From contig SYDV01000415.1 in NCBI GenBank assembly GCA_005801395.1, positions 1 to 5,039 of the forward strand: a DNA stretch of 5,039 bases. The letters are read 5' to 3'. Below are positions 1 through 4,983 of the stretch, one piece after another (within the stretch, counting starts at the first letter, position 1; each line of letters starts with the position of its first letter). Position numbers and translations under genes: made by a program. Below the pieces are notes generated by a model. That model made no database searches, had not been told where the DNA came from, and worked only from the letters and a program-made list of their open reading frames with translations. Source of the stretch: Planctomycetia bacterium (GTDB taxonomy: Bacteria; Planctomycetota; UBA11346).

Positions 1-1
1 C

Positions 2-157
2 GATCCGAAGCAAGGCCATTGGTATTGGGTCCATCGTTTATTCGAAATCGTCGAGGAAACCTTGCGCACTCAAATGAGTGGCCTGACAATTATTCAAGGC
101 CGTGGAAAATTTGATGTTAATCCACCAACCAGCGTTTTTCGTGGTCCGCATTTATAA
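2..157 (+). CDS. C-terminal end of an unrecognised protein (5' part outside the window)
   Basis: An open frame enters from the left edge and ends at TAA 155-157, giving 51 residues that begin DPKQGHWYWVHRLFEIV and end TSVFRGPHL. The composition is protein-like: an aromatic stretch (HWYWVHRLF), then a helix-like EIVEETLRTQM, then a polar tail. I do not recognise the family, and there is no hydrophobic membrane segment in the visible part. The frame converges on the minus-strand kinase, with 45 bases between the two stop codons, which supports a real gene end. An internal ATG exists, but the open frame continues upstream of it to the edge, so this is read as a truncated gene and not a small complete one. 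The coding claim is fairly safe; the function is unknown. Confidence 0.6.
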   Translation, partial: DPKQGHWYWVHRLFEIVEETLRTQMSGLTIIQGRGKFDVNPPTSVFRGPHL

Positions 158-179
158 AACGCCCTAATAAGAGCGTAAA
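155..179 (-). terminator. Probable intrinsic terminator of the kinase gene
   Basis: Read on the minus strand, ACGCTC (176-171) pairs with GGGCGT (164-159) across a six-base TTATTA loop, allowing one U-G pair. It is followed at once by TTTTAT. It lies about 25 bases past the kinase stop. The stem is only 6 bp, so termination may be modest. On the plus strand the same stem has a C-A mismatch and no T-run, so it should mainly serve the minus-strand gene. Its left end overlaps the stop codon of the converging gene. Confidence 0.55.
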
Positions 180-202
180 CTTCAACAAGTAGATGGAAGT
201 TA

Positions 203-1213
203 TTAACGGCGAAATTTCTCAAACCATGCGGTAAGGATGGGCAGCAAATCATCGCGCAAGAAATAGGCGAGGACAATAAAAGTCATGATTCCGAGGGTGG
301 CAACGATCCATGCCCAGGGGAGGCGGTCAGGTTCGGGTTCGCCCAATCCGGCGACGGCGGCTAAATCGCGTTCCAGGGCATAGAGCGAGGCATAACGCTC
401 TTTGGGTGTTTTGGATAAACAACGTTCTAAAATAGTTTTAATACGTTGGTCCATCAAACGTGGGTACTTCGGCGCATCATTACAATGCATGGCCATAATA
501 TCATAGGCATTATTGGCATCGAATGGTGCTTTCCCGACCACGATTTCGTACAAAATGATACCGAGCGAATAAATGTCGCTTTTGACCGTAACGGTGCGGG
601 TATTACGGCATTGTTCTGGGCTCATGTAGACCGGAGTACCCATGACTTGGCCGGTGTTGGTTAACTTGGTCGCCGAGGGATCATGTCCTTTGGCTAAGCC
701 GAAGTCTGCGACTTTAATGATCGAGCCCTTGCGAATATCATTAATTGCCAGACGTAGGGTGCCACCTTTGCCAAGGCCACGTCCTACCAAAAGATTTTCT
801 GGTTTCATATCACGATGGACGGTCCGTGAGGCACGCAGACCGCGAACGGCTTGGACCATGACCCAAGCGGCTTCTTCGGCGGACATTTTACCAGATTTAT
901 CCATCAAGTCGCGAACACTGCCGCCTTCCATGTATTCTAACACTAAGTACGGGTGGCGTTCATGGACACCACGGTCGAGTAATTTCACTACATGATGATG
1001 ACGGATCGAACCCAATACTTTTGCTTCGCGTTTGAAGCGCGGTAAATCGCTGGCGTTTTCTAATACTTTAATCGCAACTTCGTTTTCGCCCTTCAGTGGT
1101 TTACAGCGATAAACCGAACCGCAGCCGCCTTCACCGAGTTTTTTGATCACGGTATATTTACCGTTAATCACGTCGTTAGTTTTGAGTTTTAATTGTAGGG
1201 TGGCACGGGCCAT
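203..1213 (-). CDS. Eukaryotic-type (Hanks) Ser/Thr protein kinase with a C-terminal membrane anchor
   Basis: This 336-residue protein transfers phosphate from ATP to Ser/Thr of target proteins. The core motifs are present: glycine loop GEGGCGSV (27-34), VAIK with ATP-binding K49, a likely helix-C glutamate E63, catalytic loop HRDMKPEN (133-140, base D135), Mg-binding DFG (170-172), and SPE (198-200) closing the activation segment. SDIYSLGIILYE (212-223) and the later conserved R273 complete the C-lobe. Residues about 300-319 (WAWIVATLGIM...) are one hydrophobic membrane span followed by a 17-residue tail, so the kinase should face the cytoplasm with no sizeable external sensor domain. The segment between N140 and D170 is about 14 residues longer than usual, with a Gly/Lys/Arg-rich insert. 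The ATG at 1213-1211 puts the kinase fold at residue 19, as expected, but no Shine-Dalgarno precedes it. No partner phosphatase or substrate gene is visible; the gene stands alone on its strand. The substrate is unknown. Confidence 0.93.
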   Translation of the reverse strand: MARATLQLKLKTNDVINGKYTVIKKLGEGGCGSVYRCKPLKGENEVAIKVLENASDLPRFKREAKVLGSIRHHHVVKLLDRGVHERHPYLVLEYMEGGSVRDLMDKSGKMSAEEAAWVMVQAVRGLRASRTVHRDMKPENLLVGRGLGKGGTLRLAINDIRKGSIIKVADFGLAKGHDPSATKLTNTGQVMGTPVYMSPEQCRNTRTVTVKSDIYSLGIILYEIVVGKAPFDANNAYDIMAMHCNDAPKYPRLMDQRIKTILERCLSKTPKERYASLYALERDLAAVAGLGEPEPDRLPWAWIVATLGIMTFIVLAYFLRDDLLPILTAWFEKFRR

Positions 1214-1506
1214 GGGCTCGAAGTATGGGAGTGGCCGCGTGCTGCCAAGGACGTGTTAGAGGGGGGGCAACGGGCGTAGCGCACGGGTTTAGGTTCACGC
1301 GCTTGGCAAATCCGCATGCCTCCAATACGTGTGACGTTAGCAAATTCCGGCATGGAAATGTTTAAAATGGCTGTTACCTCGCTCGTGAGGTTAGCTAAAT
1401 TTGCCGCATCGCAGCATTGACCACACCATCGTCATATTGATCCTGCCGCGTCGTCGTGTGCCCGACGCAAGTCGTGACGTGTAAAAGAAAACCAATGGGA
1501 CTTTGA
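1214..1506. other. Divergent intergenic region, no gene or convincing promoter found
   Basis: These 293 bases separate the 5' ends of the kinase and folC, so promoters for both should lie here. I found no pair of -35/-10 boxes close to consensus on either strand. TTGGCA (1303-1308) has a 17-base spacing but only TACGTG at the -10 position, and TTGACC (1417-1422) has no properly spaced partner. A run of seven G (1261-1267) and a small palindrome, ACCTC-gctcgt-GAGGT (1376-1391), are visible. Short minus-strand frames cross the region but show no family features. Alternative sigma factors or non-consensus promoters remain possible. Confidence 0.5.
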
Positions 1507-2739
1507 ATGACAATTGCCCCGACTTTATCTGCGATCACCGCATGGCTGGATGCGGTTCCAAATCGGGAACGCACAGGCGAGTTTAGAGACATGCAATTGG
1601 AAGGTGTCCGGGCTTTATTAAAATTGCTGCCAGCAGTCCCACGTCCATGTACGCTTGCTGGTACGAAGGGAAAAGGCAGCACCGCGCGCTTTATCGAATG
1701 TGCCTTGCGTGAATCCGGTGAACCGACAGTTGCTTTTACTAGTCCGCATGTGTCGTCGGTGTTAGAACGTTGGCGCGTTGATGGGGAATCAGCCGAAGTC
1801 GACATCATCGCCGAGTGTTGCACCCAGGTTGCGGCGTTGGAGGTAGCGCATGCGTTGTCACTGACGTATTTCGAGCGCACTTTTGCTATCGCCTGTTTGT
1901 TGGTGGCGCGTCGGCCTGGGACACGATTTATTCTTGAGGTTGGTTTAGGGGGTCGTTTGGATTGCGCTAACGCGCTTGATTGCGCGATAGCGGTTATCAC
2001 TCATTTGTCGCACGATCATCGCGATATTTTGGGACCGACTCTGCACCATATTGCGCGTGAAAAATTAGCCGTAACTCGCAATGATGCGCCGGTCGTGATT
2101 GCCCCGCAAACAGCAATTGCCACCTTGGCCATTTGGCGAGAGCTGGCGAAATTTAGGGTAGCGACAAAATTTCAACGATTACCGCGTTCGAATATTCTGC
2201 CCAACGTTCAAACTGTTTGGGTTCAATCATCGGTGTCGACTTACGATTTACCTTTATTGGGCGAACATCAGCAAGACAACGCTGCCACCGCTGCTGCGGT
2301 TTTACGTTTATGGGCTCCGCAAGTAGATGATGCCATGATGCGGCGTGGCTTTGCCCGTGCGACCTTAGCGGCTCGCTGTCAAATGATCGAGCAGTCACGT
2401 CGTCGATTATTAATCGATGGCGCGCATAACCGCGAGAGCATCGCCGCAACGATTCAAGTCGCGATGCGACAATTACGCCCCGATTGGCGATTAATTATTG
2501 GCGTAGCCACGGATAAAGAGATCGACGAAATTATCTCGATCCTGCCCAGGAATATCATCATCGCCCGCTGCGGTTATCACTCGCCACGCGCACGAACCAT
2601 GACGAACTGGCCATCGGCAGCCCAGGCCTGGCCTTGGTTTGATGACATCAGTACCGCCCTAGCCGCGCACCCCGCTGATGTTGATCTTTGCGTCACTGGA
2701 AGTTTTTACTTAGCAGCAGAAGCACTCGCAGCTTTTTAG
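1507..2739 (+). CDS. folC: FolC: bifunctional folylpolyglutamate synthase / dihydrofolate synthase family
   Basis: This 410-residue cytoplasmic Mur-ligase-type enzyme activates a folate (or dihydropteroate) carboxylate with ATP and adds L-glutamate. Motifs in order: P-loop AGTKGKGSTA (51-60), TSPHV (78-82), LTYFE (119-123), EVGLGGRLD (144-152) followed by CAN (153-155, usually ATN), the metal/ATP region ITHLSHDH...LGPTLHHIAREK (164-186) with K186 at the usual carbamylated-lysine position, GEHQQDNAATAA (252-263), DGAHN (304-308), the GVATDKEID block (332-340) and a C-terminal TGSFYLAAEAL. Length and order fit full-length FolC. Differences are K in place of N in the P-loop and AAR (288-290) where PGR is usual. 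An in-frame TGA lies just before the ATG, so no upstream start in this frame is possible; GGGA (1497-1500) is a weak ribosome site. No glutamate- or folate-specific residue can be judged by eye, so the split between the two activities is open. The stop codon lies inside repeat copy A. Confidence 0.9.
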   Translation: MTIAPTLSAITAWLDAVPNRERTGEFRDMQLEGVRALLKLLPAVPRPCTLAGTKGKGSTARFIECALRESGEPTVAFTSPHVSSVLERWRVDGESAEVDIIAECCTQVAALEVAHALSLTYFERTFAIACLLVARRPGTRFILEVGLGGRLDCANALDCAIAVITHLSHDHRDILGPTLHHIAREKLAVTRNDAPVVIAPQTAIATLAIWRELAKFRVATKFQRLPRSNILPNVQTVWVQSSVSTYDLPLLGEHQQDNAATAAAVLRLWAPQVDDAMMRRGFARATLAARCQMIEQSRRRLLIDGAHNRESIAATIQVAMRQLRPDWRLIIGVATDKEIDEIISILPRNIIIARCGYHSPRARTMTNWPSAAQAWPWFDDISTALAAHPADVDLCVTGSFYLAAEALAAF

Positions 2740-2787
2740 CTTCGAGCTTCGAGCGACGGATTAGCTTCGAGCTTCGAGCGACGGATT
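2738..2787 (+). repeat. Two perfect 25-bp tandem copies inside repeat copy A
   Basis: Positions 2738-2762 and 2763-2787 are identical. Each is two AGCTTCG units, one AGCGACG and a GATT spacer. A third, diverged start follows at 2788. Perfect identity suggests a recent slippage or unequal exchange that extended the left arm only, so the outer left arm has no matching partner on the right. The first copy includes the last two bases of the folC stop codon. Confidence 0.9.
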
Positions 2788-2909
2788 AGCTTCGAGCTTC
2801 GAGCTACGAGCTGCGAGTTTAGAATGGTTTACGATAGCTTATTCGGACATCGGACATCGGACTTCTAAACTCGCAGCTCGTAGCTCGTAGCTCGCAGCTC
2901 GCAGCTAGT
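2738..2909 (+). repeat. Heptamer-based inverted repeat element, copy A
   Basis: The left arm is built of 7-base units AGCTTCG, AGCTACG, AGCTGCG and AGCGACG (2738-2815). The right arm holds their inverse, AGCTCGT and AGCTCGC, ending AGCTAGT (2868-2909). Positions 2801-2824 and 2863-2886 are a perfect 24-bp inverted repeat, and pairing continues outward for about 13 more bases with two mismatches. The 38-base loop holds most of a unique core (2822-2843) and three CGGACAT/CGGACTT units. The folC stop TAG (2737-2739) overlaps the first unit. The element ends 41 bases before the cysM start, so it forms most of that gene's upstream region. As RNA it should form a long stable hairpin. There is no coding capacity of its own; short frames across it translate to repetitive YELRATSYELR-type peptides. 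Confidence 0.92.
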
Positions 2910-2950
2910 CTCCAGTTGCCATCCCCGTCCAATCGCCATCGTGCGCAGCC

Positions 2951-3850
2951 ATGTCAGCCTTAATTGATCTCGTCGGCAACACTCCCTTGATGGATTGTTC
3001 TGCTTTGATTGGCAAACCTGGGGTGACGCTATTGGCAAAATGCGAAGGTAATAATCCCGCATCCAGCGTTAAAGATCGCGCGGCAAAGGGCATGATTTTA
3101 GGTGCGCTGGAACGTGGTACGTTGAAACGTGGAATGCGATTAATCGAAGCGACGAGTGGCAATACCGGAATTGCCTTAGCCATGATTGCGCGTGCGGTTG
3201 GTATCGACATGCATTTAGTGATGCCGCAAACGCTGACGGTTGAACGTACGCAAACGATGCAGGCATTTGGCGCAACTGTACATTTGGTTGATGGTTCCAT
3301 GGAATTTGCGCGTGATTACGCAGCGGCGAAAGTCGCGGAAACCGCCGGGCGACCAGATGCGTTCATGATGCTCAATCAATTTGGTAATCCTGATAATCCG
3401 TTGGCGCACTATCGCAGCACCGGTCCTGAAATCTGGCGCGAAACCAAGGGCCAGGTTACCCATTTTGTTTCCGCCATGGGCACTACCGGCACCATTATGG
3501 GTGTCAGTAAATACCTTAAAGAACAGTCACCTGCGGTTCAAATTGTTGGTTGTCAGCCGAGCGAAGGCAGCCAAATCCCTGGGATCCGGCGTTGGCCCAA
3601 GGCTTACCTTCCAACATTTTTCGAACCTGAACGCGTCGATGTGATCATGGATATTGCTCAACGTGACGCCGAAGACATGGCTCGTAAGTTAGTGCAGCAA
3701 GTCGGGTTATTTAGCGGCCCGAGTTCTGGCGGTGCGTGTTGGGCAGCACTCCAGGTGGCCGCGACGATCGAACGTGGCGTTATTGTCTTTATCGCTTGTG
3801 ATCGTGGTGATAGATACCTGTCCAGTGATCTCTATCGTCCGAAAGCATGA
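2951..3850 (+). CDS. cysM: CysM: cysteine synthase B (O-acetylserine sulfhydrylase B)
   Basis: This 299-residue cytoplasmic PLP enzyme makes L-cysteine from O-acetyl-L-serine and sulfide; the CysM type also uses thiosulfate, giving S-sulfocysteine. Features seen: start MSALIDLVGNTPL as in the family, PLP lysine K41 in NPASSVKDRA, substrate loop ATSGNTG (67-73), QFGNPDNPLAHY (143-154), phosphate-binding loop GTTGT (177-181), SSGG (258-261) near the PLP ring, IPGIRRWP (209-216), and CDRGDRYLS (283-291). The last two blocks are the CysM signature that separates it from CysK; IPGIRRWP holds the arginine tied to thiosulfate use. Large stretches match Escherichia coli CysM closely from memory, and the length is near its 303 residues. 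There is no Shine-Dalgarno and only 41 bases between repeat copy A and the ATG, so transcription either reads through from folC or starts inside the repeat. The sulfur donor in this host is inferred. Confidence 0.95.
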   Translation: MSALIDLVGNTPLMDCSALIGKPGVTLLAKCEGNNPASSVKDRAAKGMILGALERGTLKRGMRLIEATSGNTGIALAMIARAVGIDMHLVMPQTLTVERTQTMQAFGATVHLVDGSMEFARDYAAAKVAETAGRPDAFMMLNQFGNPDNPLAHYRSTGPEIWRETKGQVTHFVSAMGTTGTIMGVSKYLKEQSPAVQIVGCQPSEGSQIPGIRRWPKAYLPTFFEPERVDVIMDIAQRDAEDMARKLVQQVGLFSGPSSGGACWAALQVAATIERGVIVFIACDRGDRYLSSDLYRPKA

Positions 3851-3920
3851 AGATGCTTTGCCAAGAAATAGACGATCATGTTCAGCTGTCTCCGTGTGAC
3901 GACAGACAAAGCATGCTTTC
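3841..3920 (+). repeat. Nested palindromes between cysM and the iron-sulfur gene
   Basis: AAAGCAT (3842-3848) and ATGCTTT (3853-3859) form a 7-bp hairpin with a GAAG loop that includes the cysM stop codon. A 12-bp perfect palindrome, AAAGCATGCTTT, lies at 3908-3919. The two regions can also pair with each other: 3841-3849 with 3912-3920 (9 bp), or 3853-3860 with 3907-3914 (8 bp). The last choice stacks beside an inner stem CTGTC/GACAG (3886-3890 / 3901-3905). There is no T-run, so this is not a classical terminator. mRNA processing, attenuation or a protein-binding site are possible roles. Confidence 0.7.
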
Positions 3921-3951
3921 ATTCGTCAAGAAAACGCATTAGGGTTATCCC

Positions 3952-4191
3952 ATGGCCGTCACTCGCTGCGTTTGTTTCCAGCGGACCTTTTCTGACATCT
4001 TGGCGAAGGCCAAGGCGAGCGGATGGACCACCACCTCTCAAATTAGCCTGAATCTCCGTTGCGGTCTCGGTTGCGGTGGTTGCCGCCCCTACTTGGAAGC
4101 CATGCTCGACACTGGCGCAACTTGCTTTGCCGTACGTACTGATGAACAACCACCGAAGCCGTGTAAGCCGGAACCATGGGATATTCAATGA
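3952..4191 (+). CDS. Small BFD-like [2Fe-2S]-binding protein
   Basis: This 79-residue, probably cytoplasmic protein has the bacterioferritin-associated-ferredoxin-like cysteine pattern. C6-x-C8 lies near the N-terminus, and C41-x2-C44 lies in RCGLGCGGCRPYL; these four are the likely ligands of one [2Fe-2S] cluster. The gap of 33 from C8 to C41 fits the BFD family (C-x-C, about 32 residues, C-x2-C). C37, C58 and C71 are extra. The C-terminus (residues 60-79) is a polar, proline-rich tail beyond the domain. The start is limited by an in-frame TAG at 3940-3942; AGGG (3941-3944), seven bases before the ATG, is a weak ribosome site. It follows cysM on the same strand after 101 bases and ends two bases before repeat copy B, so the two genes look like one unit. 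A role as electron or cluster carrier connected with cysteine synthesis is inferred from position only. No bacterioferritin gene is present, so the name bfd is not applied. Confidence 0.85.
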   Translation: MAVTRCVCFQRTFSDILAKAKASGWTTTSQISLNLRCGLGCGGCRPYLEAMLDTGATCFAVRTDEQPPKPCKPEPWDIQ

Positions 4192-4193
4192 AT

Positions 4194-4316
4194 TAGCTGC
4201 GAGCTACGAGCTTCGAGCTACGAGCTACGAGCTTCGAGTTTTGAAGTCCGAAGTCCGAATAATCTATCGCATACCATTCGGAGCTCGCAGCTCGTAGCTA
4301 GTAGCTCGTAGCTAGT
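4194..4316 (-). repeat. Heptamer-based inverted repeat element, copy B (opposite orientation to copy A)
   Basis: The left arm has six AGCTNCG units (4195-4236) plus AGTTTTG. Two AAGTCCG units follow in the same 7-base register (4244-4257), then a unique core (4258-4279), then five AGCTCGN or AGCTAGT units (4282-4316). The core matches the reverse complement of the copy A core (2822-2843) at 19 of 22 bases, and the AAGTCCG units match the reverse complement of CGGACTT in copy A, so the elements are homologous and inverted. The arms pair less perfectly than in copy A. It begins just after the stop of the BFD-like gene and ends 17 bases before the tRNA promoter. Confidence 0.9.
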
Positions 4317-4333
4317 AGTTCACAGCCATCGCC

Positions 4334-4360
4334 TTGACATGTCATCTGAACCCTGATGAT
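4334..4360 (+). promoter_or_regulatory. Predicted sigma-70-type promoter of tRNA-Asn
   Basis: A perfect TTGACA (4334-4339) is followed after 15 bases by GATGAT (4355-4360; 4 of 6 matches to TATAAT). The next bases, CCCGCGCC (4361-4368), are a GC-rich discriminator as often found at stringently controlled stable-RNA promoters. The tRNA begins 17 bases past the -10 box, leaving a very short leader. The short spacing weakens the call, but this is the best promoter-like sequence I found in the window. Confidence 0.55.
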
Positions 4361-4377
4361 CCCGCGCCTTACCGTAT

Positions 4378-4452
4378 TCCTCGGTAGCTCAGTGGTAGAG
4401 CAGGTGACTGTTAATCATCTGGTCGGAGGTTCGACCCCTCCCCGGGGAGCCA
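4378..4452 (+). tRNA. tRNA-Asn (anticodon GTT), CCA encoded
   Basis: A complete 75-base cloverleaf is visible. The acceptor stem TCCTCGG (4378-4384) pairs with CCGGGGA (4442-4448) with one T-G pair. The D stem is GCTC/GAGC (4387-4390 / 4398-4401). The anticodon stem GGTGA/TCATC (4403-4407 / 4415-4419) encloses loop CTGTTAA with anticodon GTT at 4410-4412. The T stem is GGAGG/CCTCC (4425-4429 / 4437-4441) with loop TTCGACC. Discriminator G4449 is followed by a genomic CCA (4450-4452). GTT reads AAC and AAU codons. All stems are intact, so it should be functional. Confidence 0.97.
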
Positions 4453-4453
4453 T

Positions 4454-4494
4454 AAAACGCTCCGCAAGAAATGCTCTTGCGGAGCGTTTTTTTT
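4454..4494 (+). terminator. Strong intrinsic terminator of tRNA-Asn
   Basis: A perfect 16-bp inverted repeat (4454-4469 with 4475-4490, core ACGCTCCGCAAGA / TCTTGCGGAGCGT) surrounds a five-base AATGC loop. The right arm runs into eight T in total (4487-4494). It begins two bases after the tRNA CCA, so the transcript is a single-tRNA unit. The left arm carries AAAA opposite the T-run, so the structure could also terminate minus-strand transcription. Confidence 0.95.
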
Positions 4495-4583
4495 GGCTGT
4501 TTCTACCGCTGAAATTGGCTTTCCCCGCTATCGCTCGGGCCTTCATCACCATACCTTCAGCCGCGTTGATAGGAGACCATTGA

Positions 4584-4769
4584 ATGAAAGGCAATGATAC
4601 AATAGGACGCACGCGAATCATGCCATCTGAAGTACTATCTTTCCTTCTCTGCTACCTCGCGGCGAAGCTGAGCGAGGCGCTTACCGATACGCCGGTGGTT
4701 TGCTTATTGGGTGCTCGTCGGTGCGGTAAATCTATGCTTTCTCACCGCTGCGATCCCGACCGCATCTAA
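4584..4769 (+). pseudogene. N-terminal remnant of an AAA_14 / DUF4143-type ATPase
   Basis: A 61-codon frame reads YLAAKLSEALTDTPVVCLLG and continues ARRCGKS, then ends DPDRI before TAA (4767-4769). This is the start of the AAA_14/DUF4143 ATP-binding family: a helix, the DTPVV strand, then Walker A G43-x4-G48-K49-S50 (usually GPRQCGKT/S). Whole proteins of this family are about 380-400 residues, with Walker B, sensor and DUF4143 parts; none of these follows in any frame I could read, so about 85 % is missing. AGGAGA (4571-4576), seven bases before the ATG, is the only good Shine-Dalgarno in the window. An internal ATG at 4620 would match the usual family start better. It is probably a decayed gene; a translated stub cannot be ruled out. 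The family role is poorly known. Confidence 0.65.
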
Positions 4770-4983
4770 CTCACGCAGGAAGAGCGAAATTGTTCACCAC
4801 CAGATTAAAAGCTGAGACATCAGTTGGCCGCAGTTCCAAATAAATTGTTCCATCAGTGAACGAGTGTTTTTACGACAGGGCAGGTCCGTGATTGTTAAAG
4901 GATTTGACCAAAGCCTCATTATAGGGGCAGGAGGTGATGTCTTCAGCAATCTTCCATGGTCCGCTCGTCACGGAACGAGCGGC
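4770..4983. other. Region with no recognisable gene; small hairpin near its right end
   Basis: No frame here reads as a known protein. A minus-strand frame contains a protein-like piece of 32 codons (TDGTIYLELRPTDVSAFNLV... ending NNFALPA, stop at 4771-4773), but a TAA at 4870-4872 interrupts it. A 54-codon plus-strand frame also has no family features. The 8-bp hairpin CCGCTCGT-cacgga-ACGAGCGG (4961-4982) directly follows the stop of the possible gene at the edge; without a T-run it is at best a weak terminator. Confidence 0.45.

Noticed and set aside
1261..1267. Run of seven G as a phase-variation tract
   Set aside because: It is non-coding, short, and not placed between recognisable promoter boxes.
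1189..1353. 54-codon minus-strand frame (MPEFANVTRIGG...) overlapping the kinase start
   Set aside because: It has no ribosome site, no family features, and a Pro/Arg/Ser-rich tail where it overlaps the kinase gene. Too weak to annotate.
1395..2000. 201-codon minus-strand open frame inside folC
   Set aside because: It lies antisense to folC, which has all family motifs; its product is low-complexity Ser/Arg/Thr-rich with no recognisable domain. It is a shadow frame.
2738..4316. CRISPR array as an explanation for the repeats
   Set aside because: The units are 7 bases long with no unique spacers of 30 bases or so, and there are no cas genes; the arms form inverted repeats.
4425..4452. tRNA-Asn 3' end as an integration site with a second att copy
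   Set aside because: I could not find a second copy of the T-arm / acceptor sequence in the window and there is no integrase gene. An att partner could lie outside the window.
4356..4621. Frames on both strands across the tRNA (with peptides such as GSSVVEQ and PRGGVEPPTR)
   Set aside because: These are well-known spurious translations of tRNA genes; the cloverleaf explains the sequence.
4870..4983. Decayed IS-type transposase (CPYNEALVKSF resembling an integrase-core NPYSEA block)
   Set aside because: The likeness covers only a few residues, the spacing to other core blocks is wrong, and no terminal inverted repeats were seen.
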